From: Dryas octopetala
Lineage: Eukaryota; Streptophyta; Magnoliopsida; Rosales; Rosaceae
Reading direction: 5' to 3'
NCBI GenBank assembly: GCA_963921425.1
Contig: OY992838.1
Span: 19,943,861 to 20,007,860 of the forward strand
Length of the DNA: 64,000 nt
This document shows positions 10,164 through 21,073 of the stretch, in pieces. Made by a program: the position numbers and the translations under genes. The notes below the pieces were generated by a model. The model ran no database searches. It was not told the DNA's origin and saw only the letters and a list, made by a program, of their open reading frames with translations. Positions within the stretch are counted from its first letter, which is position 1, and every line of letters starts with the position of its first letter.

Positions 10164-11888
10164 CTATTCTCACTCATTATATGGTTTCTTGCCTTGCTGA
10201 TTCTAAGGTATCAAGTATGTTTAATCTTTTATTACATTTCTCTTGGTTCAGCAGCCAGCAAGTGATTACAAATTTACAATCATATCTCTCTTGGTGCAGG
10301 TTTGCAACACATTTTATGATCTTGGAGAATCAAGCATACTCCAACCATATATGAGTGATGTACTGATGCCATAAAGGAGATATCTAAACCATGTTTGAAG
10401 CTTGATGCCATAGATGTGTTTTCTTATCAATTGATGGATGTATCATGTATTTAGTTTTATCCATTTATGGACTATTAGAACATTAATTTGTGAGTTTGAT
10501 GCATTGAAACATTAATAACAGGTCTGCAACTCTGCAAGTTTGATATGTATTATGTTAAGCGAGTTTGAATTGAATCTATTGATACTAGCAGGTTTGTATT
10601 AATATATTCATCAGGTTTGTATTAATAATTACTGCTAGCAGGTTTGTATCATACTGCAGTGCTATGTAAATATGTAATGGTTATTGATATGCATTATGTT
10701 CAGGGGAGAAAAAAAAGTGGACATTGAGGCGGGGATTCGGGGCGGGTTCGGGGAAGCCATTCCCCGGTGGGGTCGGGGACGGGGAATCCCCGTTTACATA
10801 ATCGGGGATTTGGGGCGGGTTCGGGGATTCAAATAATTTCGGGGGCGGGGGATGGGGGTGGCACGCCCGGCCCCGACCCGCCCCGTTGCCATCCCTAGTC
10901 ACAGTTGTGACTATTTAAAATTTATAAAAAATCCAAATTTTTAAGAGTTTCATACTTTTGATTTAGATTTGGGAGATGAAATCCTATAACCCAAAGACTA
11001 AATATTAAAGTTTAAGTCTTACAAATATTGAAAAAACAAATCAATAAAAAAGTTATGACTGTTAGACAGTCACACTTCGATATAACCATATTTTTTAAAG
11101 TTTGTATCTAAACTGAAATTTAGTATCTAAAGTGAAATAACATAAATATTTTAGTAGTTGAAATGAAAAAACATTATAATTTGGTACCTAAAGTCAATGG
11201 ACCTTTTTTAATAAAGCAGTAAGACACTAATTTTTTTTAGTTTAGGTACTAACATAGAGTAAAACATTTTGGATTATGTCACAAATCAGTTTGTTATACA
11301 GTTGTGACTGTTGAACAATTACAGTTGTAATTGTCGAACAGTCACAGTTGTGACTATTTAAAATTTATAAAAAATTTAAATTTTTAAGGGTTTCATACTT
11401 TTGATTTAGGTTTGGGGGATGAAATCTTATAATCCAAAGACTAAATATTAAAGTTTAAGCCTTGCAAATATTGAAAAAACAACAAATCAATAAAAAAGTT
11501 ATGACTGTTAGATAGTCACAGTTCGATATAACCATGTTTTTTAAAGTTGGTACCTAAACTGAAATTTAGTACCTAAAGTGAAATGACATAAATTTTTTAG
11601 TAGTTGAAATGAAAAAACATTATAATTTGGTACCTAAAGTCAATGAACCTAATAAATAAAGGTATATTTGTAAAATAAAACTATTTAAAAAATTTTAAAA
11701 ATAAAAAAGATACTTCTCTACCTTAAACATAAAAAGAGTGGTGAAAAATTATAAAACAACGAGAACAAAATTTAAGAAAAAAAAATAAAATAAAACTACC
11801 AATTGACATCTGCCACATGCCTAGAAGCGAGGGCAACTTAACGATGAAGAGGGTTAGAGAGTCGCGCCAAACAGCTCCGACAGTGTGA

Positions 11889-11917
11889 TTTCCCGGGCAT
11901 TTTGGGTAATTTCCCGC
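11889..11917 (+). promoter_or_regulatory. Paired E2F-like sites upstream of MSH6
   Basis: TTTCCCGC at 11910-11917 matches the plant E2F consensus TTTSSCGC. A second near-match, TTTCCCGG, lies at 11889-11896. Both are 110-140 bases upstream of the MSH6 ATG. E2F control is established for DNA replication and repair genes, so S-phase expression is a reasonable inference. Confidence 0.55.
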
Positions 11918-12026
11918 CACATGAAACGCTCCTCTATATTCGAAACCCTCCTTCATAGTTTTGATACCCACACGCCACAACACTACAACAGTCAGTCCCT
12001 CTCTGCAGTAACACATTGACAGAGCA

Positions 12027-15000
12027 ATGTCGTCGTCGTCGTCACGTCGCCGAAGCAACGGCGAATCCCCGCTGGTCAACCAACAGCGCCAAATCACTGC
12101 CTTCTTCACCAAAGCCACTTCTTCTCCATCCTCCGTTTCTTCCAAACAAAACCCTAATCCTAGCCCCGGTGGTCCCACTGCCTTGTTGTCCAAACCCACT
12201 TCTTCTCCATCCCCCATTTCTTCCAAACAAAACCCTAATCCTAGCCTCAGTCCCAGCCCCAGCCCCATCACCCCTTTGTCTCTCCAGTCCCAGCCCAAGA
12301 TATCCGGCGGCAGAGAGGTTGTGGGGAAGAGAATCAAGGTATTCTGGCCGTTGGATAAGAGCTGGTACGAAGGTTATGTGAAGCTGTTCAATAAGGATAG
12401 TGGTAAGCATTTAGTTCAGTACGACGATGCTGAAGAAGAATTGTTGGATTTGGAAAAGGAGAAGATCGAGTGGGTCCCAGAAACCGTCAAGACATTAAAA
12501 CGCTTGCGGCGAGGTCCTTTGTCGACTCCCAAGGACAAGGACAAGGAAGAGGGAAACGACGACGTCGTTGATGATGATTCGAGCGATGAGGATTGGGAGC
12601 AGAGTGGGGACAAAAACGCAGTTGAGGTTGTTGAGGAGGAAGAGGAGCTTATGGACTTGGAGGATGACGAAGATGATGGAGAGCCCAAGAACAAAGGAGG
12701 GCGAGGCTCTGGTAAACGAAAGTTGAGCGGTGGAGCGAATTCGGGGTCTGCTAAGAAGACCAAGAGTGGTGGAGATGTAGGTACGGATGGTCTCGAGGTT
12801 AAATTCATGGAGTCTCCCTCTAATGCTGAGAGTAAGTACTGGGATTTCAAGTCAATGGTAGGCTTAACGTTGATTTTGTTTTCCAAAATTAATACATTTT
12901 GAAGTGGCTTTCCTATGGCTCTTTATTTATTTAATTGCTTTCCATTTATGTGTGTTCTATGACTATGGATTTTCTGAAATTGCCATTTCTATAGTATTAC
13001 GTTATTTTGAAATTGGATTTACCATATTTTGGAAAATGTAAGCCAAACTGCAGCTATTGTATGCTACATGATCTAATCAGAATTAAATGCTAGGATTTGT
13101 ACAAATTTAAAATAGGTTGTGGAGCAAAATATGGATTTGTGATTGTATTTCATTAAAACTTTGTTGTCCTTCTACATTGAACCTTATTTATTGCCAGCCT
13201 CTGGATAACCAAGTTAATCTACCTTAATAAGGTTATGTCTACTTCCAATCAATGATGTGATTATGCATGCCGGAATGGCAGGAGCATTATTTGTATTTCT
13301 GTTTTATGTAGTAATTAATCTGCGCTTTCTTGACTGCAGGCAGGAAGGTGGCTAACGGTATGAATACCGTTTTATCCGGTGATGCCTCAGCAAGGTTTAG
13401 CTTGCGTGAAGCTGAGAAGTTTCGCTTCCTTGGGGAGTAAGTTTGTATACTTTTTCATTATGGTGTTTCAAGCACTCTTCCATTGTATGCCTGTTTTTCT
13501 TGGCAGTTGTGAAAGGGATACTGGGGACTGCTATGTCCAGTGGTAATCTATTAATTGCCATTTCTAGTTAATGTGTTACGATTAATTTACCTTTTAAACT
13601 TATTGTACATGGAATTCTATACTGGAAACACTAGTCACTGTATTTGTGGTTTTTCTATGACTATGATAAAGGGAGAATTTTTTTTTGTTTTTACATTAGT
13701 ATGCACATATATGAAATCAACTGCTTTGGTCTGGAAACAGACAACGTAGGGATGCCAAAAAAAGACGTCCTGGAGATGCAAACTATGATCCAAGAACTCT
13801 GTACTTACCCCCTGATTTCTTAAAGAATTTATCAGGTGGCCAGGTAATTGCTTTTAGATATATAAGTGGCCTAAAGGATTTTGAGGAATTTTTCCATTAT
13901 GAACACTATTAATCTAGTGACATGTTAATATGCAGAGACAATGGTGGGAGTTTAAGTCAAAGCACATGGACAAAGTTCTCTTTTTTAAGGTATGCTCATC
14001 CTCTACAGTAGCCAAGTACTGGTATTAAAATTTTCAGTGTCTTTATGCAGTCAAGTGATGAATATCTCATTTTTGTTTGAGCAGATGGGCAAATTTTATG
14101 AACTTTTTGAAATGGATGCACATATAGGAGCAAAAGAACTTGATCTGCAATATATGAAGGTAATCGATCTTGACTTTTTATCGTGGTGCTGGCTGTTGTG
14201 TGTGCGGGCACATAACATTATCTTTTTTTTAACATTTTAACCTTGACGGTTCAATTATTGAGAATGATTCCATTTAAAGGTCAAAAGAAAGGCGGAAATA
14301 AAAACTACAAGCTTTGCTCTTCCGAAGTTTCTGAGATTTTTATTATCACCACGACTTTGGATACACCCACTGTGTTTCCTAGTAGTATTTTCTTAATTTT
14401 GTAATTTGACTTTGGCTAATATTAGGGAGAGCAACCCCATTGTGGATTTCCAGAGAAGAACTTCTCAATGAATGTGGAGAAGCTGGCTAGGAAGGTTCGC
14501 TTTATTCTTGTCATGTTATCTTGAGATTTTCTTCTGATTCTGTTTCATTCAAGTTAAACATCTATTAGAAGCCTATTTTGTACTTTGGAGGGGAGATTTT
14601 ATTTGATCTGCTTTGACAGAGCAGGGTTATCGAGTTCTTGTTGTAGAGCAGACAGAAACACCTGAACAGATGGAGCTCCGTCGCAAAGAGGATGGCTCTA
14701 AAGATAAGGTATGCTCATTTTACATAGAAATTTCCAGTGAAATTCATTTTTTTTCTTCTCCTCTCAGGGCCAACTACCTTTCAATAGATATATCCTTTAG
14801 TGTTTGTCATCTTATTTATTTAATATCCTATTTTTTGAATCTTAGCAGTGCACTTTATAATTTGACATTCATCTTGAATCTATTAATGAAAAAATGGTAT
14901 GAACTTCTGACCTTTTCCTTCATCTATAGGTTGTGAAACGTGAAATATGTGCAGTGGTTACAAAAGGAACACTAACTGAGGGAGAGATGCTGTCAGCAAA

Positions 15001-18000
15001 CCCGGATGCTTCTTATCTAATGGCAGTGACCGAAAACTCTCAGAATTCGGCAAGCCAAAATTCAGAGCGGGTTTTTGGGGTTTGTGTAGTTGATGCTGCT
15101 ACCAGCAGGGTAGTTCTTGGACAGGTGTGAGTCTGGTAGAACATCGTTTTCATCCTATAATCCTTTTCCCATAGTTTTCCTGTATATTCTCATAATTATA
15201 GAGACATTTATGCACACATAAATATTACAGTTGTTCCATGTACTGGGTGGGATTCATCACTCATCAAAGCAGTGGGGAGGGGAGGGCAGGAGGGGTCCTT
15301 TGCAACTGCAAAGATTAACATTATGATTGTAAAAGGTTTAATAGAATGATATGTGGTCTTTTGTGCATGTTTCTATGTTTGGAAATTCGTGAGTGCTGGA
15401 ATTGGTGGCTCTTTTCATGTTCATTTTCATATTATAGCTGCTTGAGGACATATATGATGGTCAGTGTGGATTGAGACATATTGTTACTCCTAGTTACTGT
15501 TCCATCGGAAAAAAAAAAAGATTTTGTATGCTGGTGTCCATGTGTCATAAGGTCCTTTGGCTGCTTTAGTGAGTCACATGTTATGTATGGATGTATTTTT
15601 GACTAGTTTTGTTTTCCTTTTACCAGTTTGGAGATGATTTAGAGTGCAGTGCCTTGTCATGTCTTTTGTCTGAGTTGAGGCCCGTGGAAATTATAAAACC
15701 CGCAAACCTTCTTAGTCCTGAAACAGAGAAAGTACTACTAAGGTATACAAGAAATCCGCTAGTGAATGAGTTAGTTCCACTCGTGGAATTCTGGGATGCT
15801 GAGAGAACTGTTCGTGAAGTTAAAAGTATCTACAGGCGTGCCGCTGATCAGTTGGTTTCTGGTTCTCCAAATAAATCCAATTTGCATGCTAATGATTCTC
15901 ATGTGGAAGAAGATGGCTTAGGCTGTCTGCCAGATGTGTTGTCAGAGCTGGTGGGAGTAGGCGAGAATGGCATCTGTGCACTTTCAGCTCTTGGAGGCAC
16001 TCTTTTCTATTTAAAGCAGGCTTTTCTAGATGAGACATTACTTAGATTTGCAAAATTTGAGTTACTTCCAAGTTCTGGTTTTGATGATATTATCTCAAAA
16101 CCATACATGGTTCTTGACGCAGCGGCCCTGGAGAACCTTGAGATTTTTGAGAACAGCAGAAATGGGGACTCTTCAGGGTAACCTTTTTATATTATCTTAA
16201 AAATTCCTTAATTCATTTTCATTCCAATTACATTCTTAGGTAATGTATTACTCTGTGAAGGTCAATGTATGCACAATTGAACCACTGTGTGACCGCATTT
16301 GGGAAGAGATTGCTTAAGACATGGCTTGCTAGACCTCTATATCATGTAGAGTCAATAAAGGAACGCCAGGATGCTGTTGCAAGTCTACAGGTAAATATTA
16401 AATTGACATAATTTTTTCTTTTTCTCTTAAAACAATTGCGTTGCTGAAGAAACTTTTCCAAGATATTTCTGGTGGTTTTAGTTTCACATTCTTGGTCTTC
16501 ATTGTATACAGTATGTAGATGACTTGAACTGGACAACAAGCACTTTGGCCTTTCCTGCCATACAAATGTTCTAATGTATATTGTATACTTCTTTCTAGGG
16601 AATTAACCTTCCTTATGCACTCGAATTTCGAAAAGCATTGTCCAAGCTTCCAGACATGGAGCGGTTGCTTGTACGTGTCTTCTCTAGCAGGTAAAGCTAG
16701 AAATAACCAGTTCATTTTAACATCAATTATATTAAGCTTTGTTTATGGAAAACCTACTGATGATTGCAAAGAATAATCTACAGTAACTGAATGTGACTGA
16801 TTGCAGTAAAGCTAATGGAAGGAATGCTAATAAAGTGGTTTTATACGAGGATGCAGCAAAAAAGCAGCTACAGGAGTTCATTTCAGCTTTACGCGGTTGT
16901 GAATTAATGGCACAATCATGTTGCTCTCTTGGTGTCATCTTGGAAAATGTTGAATCTGGACAACTTCATCATTTGCTGACACCAGGTATTATCTTCTTTT
17001 TGTGTTTATATTTGTATCATTTCAAAAGATCTTATAATTGTGTTTGGCATCTTATAAAAATTGGTTTTGGTATGCGTATATCTTTTTCATTGTTCTAAAA
17101 TTTGTATCATTTCAAAAGATCTTATAATTGTGTTTGGCATCTTATAAAAATTGGTTTTGGTATGCATATATCTTTTTCATTGTTCTAAAAATCTTGGCAT
17201 TGTATCTTTCATTCTTTTGCAGGAAAAGGTCTTCCTTGTGTCAACTCAGTTCTAAAACATTTCAAGGATGCCTTTGATTGGGTAGAAGCCAATAATTCAG
17301 GTCGTATAATACCGCATGAAGGAGTTGATATGGAGTACGACTCTGCCTGTGAAAAAGTAAAGGAGATTGAATCTCATTTAACAAAATACCTCCAAGAACA
17401 GAAAAAAGTACTTGGAGATACATCGGTAAGAACGTCTATGGGAACAATTTGGTATTTGATTTTTTTCTTAGTGTACTTTTAAGTTTAAATTGAACAAAAT
17501 TAGTAACTTTTGTTTTCTGTTGGCCTGTTACAGATCACTTATGTTACAATTGGAAAGGATGCATACTTATTGGAAGTGCCAGAGAGTTTGTGCGGGAGTA
17601 TTCCTCAGGATTATGAGTTACGTTCATCGAAAAAGGTAAATAAAAAAAGTGTGTAATGGTCAAATAGATGTTATGGTCGTTATCTTTAATATGACCATTT
17701 CTTCTTTCTGTCTTAAACATGCAGGGTTTCTTCAGGTACTGGACACCAAATATTAAGAAGTCATTGAGCGAGCTCTCACAAGCTGAAACTTTTAAGGAGT
17801 CCTCACTAAAAGGCATTTTGCAGAGGCTAATTGGACATTTCTGTGAGCATCATATTACATGGAGACAATTAGTCTCTGTGACTGCAGGTATGCAGTCGTC
17901 CCTCTGCTTAGATTTTTTTTTTTTAATCTTTTTCATCAGACGTCTGTGTAAAGATAGGAGCTTGGTTTTATATTCACTTTTCTTTTTCTTTTGATAAGTA

Positions 18001-20323
18001 CATACATCTAGGTTATATAACATTAGTAAGAGAACTGCCCATAATTAGACATGTGGTTTATTGCTTGCCTTTAATCAGCTTAAGATGCTGGCTTTTATTC
18101 ACATATATATCATACTAATGTAGGCTGATTTAAAATGGGATGATAGTTACATATTCTGGACTGACATTGACCCCCACATGTTGTAGAACTGGATGTTTTA
18201 ATCAGTCTAGCAATTGCAAGTGATTATTTTGAAGGACCGACTTGTCGACCAGTTATCATGAGCTCGTCATGTACAAATGAAGTACCACACTTCTCTGCAA
18301 AAAGTTTGGGGCATCCTGTTCTTAGAAGTGATTCTTTAGGGAAAGGCACATTTGTCCCCAACGACATTACTATTGGAGGTTCTGGCCATGCCAGCTTTAT
18401 CCTTCTCACTGGTCCTAATATGGGTGGAAAATCAACTCTTCTTCGCCAAGTTTGCTTGGCTGTGATTTTAGCCCAGGTAATGTAGTCTTCTATTACGGTC
18501 TTCCTTTGTAGTATTTATTGTCTTCTAGTGTGTACTCATTTTCATCCTTGTTTCTTTGACAGTTAGGAGCAGATGTGCCTGCAGAGAGCTTTGAGCTGTC
18601 TCCTGTTGACCGAATCTTTGTTCGGATGGGTGCCAAAGATCATATCATGGTAGGCCAAAGTACATTTCTGACGGAGCTTTCAGAAACTGCAACAATGCTG
18701 GTGAGATTAGTATTCAGAGCATCTTAGGACAATGTACTTTGATATTATAATTTTTGTTCTGATTTTTCAGGAATAAGAAAGAAATCAGCAAAAATGAATC
18801 CTTTGAAGATTTATGATTGATATTTCTCATATTCATATGAATAGATTGTTTAGTTATTGTGGATTGAAATTTTTACCTCATCTAGTTCTAATCTTGATCA
18901 TGATATGCATTTCTATGGAAGATATTCATAAACCCATCTGTCTTCTTAGGTTATTCCGATATTTTGTCTCGTGAGGTGTTGTCTTTCATGAGTGAAATCA
19001 GTATATGAGTTCACTGGGTCCTCAAATTTTTGAAGACTTTTGAGTAACTTCAATTTATATTTGTATGTGCTTTGGTTAAAGCAGTTTATTGTTTTAAACA
19101 TATATTTCAATATTCTATGTAGTCATCTGCTACTCATAATTCATTGGTCGCACTGGATGAACTTGGACGTGGGACATCAACTTCAGATGGACAAGCCATT
19201 GCGTAAGCGTCAGTCATAATTAATTTTTGCGCATGCTTTTTCCTTTAACGAAATCAGTGTTTGTGACTGATTTCTCTTCAATTGGCAGGGGGTCAGTTCT
19301 TGAACATTTTGTTCACAGAGTTCGGTGTCGAGGAATGTTTTCTACCCATTATCACCGGCTAGCTGTAGATTATCATAAAAATTCTAGGGTATGCTTTTTT
19401 TTCTTCTGTGGTTGATTTATTATTTTGACATGATTTGTGATACGACCATCATGTATGCATTAATGTTAAATAAATTATTACTAGGTTTTACTTTTTGGAT
19501 TCTTTTTTATTCTGCACTAGTGTCTAATGTATTGCCTTTTATTTATCTATTTTTTGTAGGTTTCACTCTGCCATATGGCATGCCAAGTTGGAAATGGAGA
19601 TGGAGGTGTGGAAGAAGTTACATTTCTTTACAGGTTGACTCCCGGTGCATGCCCTAAAAGCTATGGTGTCAACATTGCACGATTAGCTGGTAAGGATCTT
19701 TGCTTTTTATTGCTTCCTTATTAGAATCTTTAACACACAGTAGTCAAGATTCAATCATTTGGTTGTGCAACTGATCTAGAGTGGCATAAATAATATAGAT
19801 CTGAGGCACCTTGCTCTCAGCTGCAGTTTTCTTCAGCATATGATCTATATCTGAAGCACCTTGCCATACGCCACTGTAATTTATGAATAATTTATTATGA
19901 ATGTAGTAGAGAATATAGTGTGCATGGCTGGGAAAATTTTATGTGAGTATTAGACAATCTTGCAAATAATAAATCAACTGATGAACTTGTGCATTACTCA
20001 TTTTCAATCATTAGCCAATTCATTAATTATTTATTTCGGAAGAATTCTAGTTCTCACTATTATTTACTTCAGGGCTCCCTATTTCCATACTTCAAAAAGC
20101 TGCTGCTAAGTCCAGTGAATTCGAGGCTACATATGGTAAACACAGGAATGCATCCGAAGACAACTTTTCCCTTCAAAGACCAGTTGATAAAATGGTAGTT
20201 TGCATCCAAAAGTTGTTCAATACTGTGGAAAAATTGACTAATCATGAGTCTACCAAGAGCATTGACATTGACTCCCTGACTGAAGTTTGGCGTGGAGCAA
20301 CAACACTCGAGCAACAAAGTTGA
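12027..20323 (+). CDS. MSH6: DNA mismatch repair protein MSH6
   Basis: There are twenty-one exons: 12027-12831, 13340-13436, 13741-13843, 13936-13989, 14085-14159, 14426-14494, 14625-14708, 14930-15124, 15627-16177, 16261-16390, 16599-16690, 16807-16985, 17223-17425, 17534-17635, 17725-17887, 18187-18476, 18563-18700, 19123-19202, 19289-19388, 19560-19689, 20073-20323. All are GT-AG and in frame, giving 1296 aa, close to Arabidopsis MSH6. A PIP box QITAFFTK (22-29) should bind PCNA. A Tudor-like domain (about 100-155) follows, then an acidic Lys-rich linker. The mismatch-reading Phe-x-Glu is F357/E359 in [11 protein letters not shown]. The ATPase has Walker [10 protein letters not shown] (1043-1051), [10 protein letters not shown], Walker [14 protein letters not shown] and THYH. 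With MSH2 it forms MutS-alpha in the nucleus and recognises base mismatches and small loops. All key residues are present. Confidence 0.97.
17011..17190 (+). repeat. 90-bp tandem duplication in MSH6 intron 12
   Basis: 17011-17100 and 17101-17190 are two copies in tandem; the only difference seen is GCGTAT against GCATAT. It lies wholly within the intron, so the coding sequence is unaffected. The near identity points to a recent event. Confidence 0.9.
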
Positions 20324-21073
20324 GACAATGTGCTTTTTGTACCTTGCGAGCCTTGGTAATTAAATTTGGGAATGTCTCACAAGCCATTTGCCCGTTGTCT
20401 TACCAACTGATGTTGTGGTCCTTGAGTGCATTTTAGCCATGTTCTACAGAGTGTAACTAAGAGAGAGTAGCATCTTTTTGGGCCCATCGAGATGACTTTT
20501 GATAGTCACTTTAGGTTTACTAGAAAAAAATAAATATATATATATATATATTATATACTGGGGCAAATTGTTTGTTTCAATGAGGGGAGTCAGGAGTGGT
20601 TCTTCCATTGTAAATGATAGTTGCAATGTCAATGTTTGGTTCCAATTTTCAACCAACAGGCTGAAGGCTGCTGGTGATTTCATATATTGTATAAATTTGT
20701 CTGCATCCAACTAACTGTTTTCACATATTGGTAGATTTGGTTATTCTTCCTACTGACCAGAATGCAGTTGATCAGTTGCTATATGCCTCTATATGTCTGT
20801 CTACTTTTTCTTGGTGTTGGTGGGTGAGTGGGTGGAGGGGTGGGCATAGGAGTGCCTCTATATTCCATACTGCATCATTGGAGTTTTTTATTGGGCAAAG
20901 GAGAGATGGCTTGGCAGATGTGTAGCTTAGTCTGAATCTTAATAGAAAGAAAAAAAGAATTGATTTTGCTTTTCATTTATACATCAAGACAAGACAGGAG
21001 AGGAGAGCATTGATATCATGCTCTCTTACAAAATGGAAAATAATAGCAGAACCTTTAACAAGTGTGCTTATGA
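20324..21073. other. Convergent intergenic region between MSH6 and the RING-CH gene
   Basis: The two genes are tail to tail, so this 750-bp stretch should hold both 3' UTRs. It contains a short TA microsatellite near 20530-20552. No other gene is seen. Confidence 0.6.

Larger units (their letters stand above)
5588..10897 (+). mobile_element. Complete hAT element with perfect 8-bp target duplication
   Basis: The ends are TAGGGATGGCAA at 5588 and TTGCCATCCCTA finishing at 10897. An identical 8-bp duplication, gtcacagt, flanks it at 5580-5587 and 10898-10905. Both subterminal regions (5605-5745 and 10725-10897) hold clustered GGGTTCGGG/GGGGCGGG motifs, the kind of subterminal binding-site array known from hAT elements. 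Inside, in order, are a tRNA-like segment, a telomere-like array, a duplicated pyrimidine-rich leader, and an uninterrupted four-exon transposase gene. Perfect duplication, intact termini and intact coding region together suggest a young and possibly autonomous copy. Confidence 0.93.
4331..11840. repeat. Dispersed repeat B, long copy, split by two transposon insertions
   Basis: The host repeat is 4331-4358, 5282-5587 and 10906-11840. It is interrupted by the Mutator-like element (4359-5281) and the hAT element (5588-10897). Without the insertions it contains a direct duplication of about 445 bp: unit one is 5443-5587 joined to 10906-11203, and unit two is 11204-11650. Both units carry the same ACAGTTGTGACTGTTGAACA and GTTATGACTGTTAGA stretches. 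There is no coding capacity. It lies immediately upstream of the MSH6 promoter. Confidence 0.7.

Noticed and set aside
12042-12886. Antisense frames over MSH6 exon 1
   Set aside because: Shadows of the Ser/Pro- and acid-rich MSH6 N-terminus; the sense protein is clearly conserved.
14613-14636. Alternative acceptor five bases upstream of MSH6 exon 7
   Set aside because: GACAG precedes AGCAG/GGT, but using it would shift the frame; the downstream AG keeps the conserved GYRVLVVEQ sequence.
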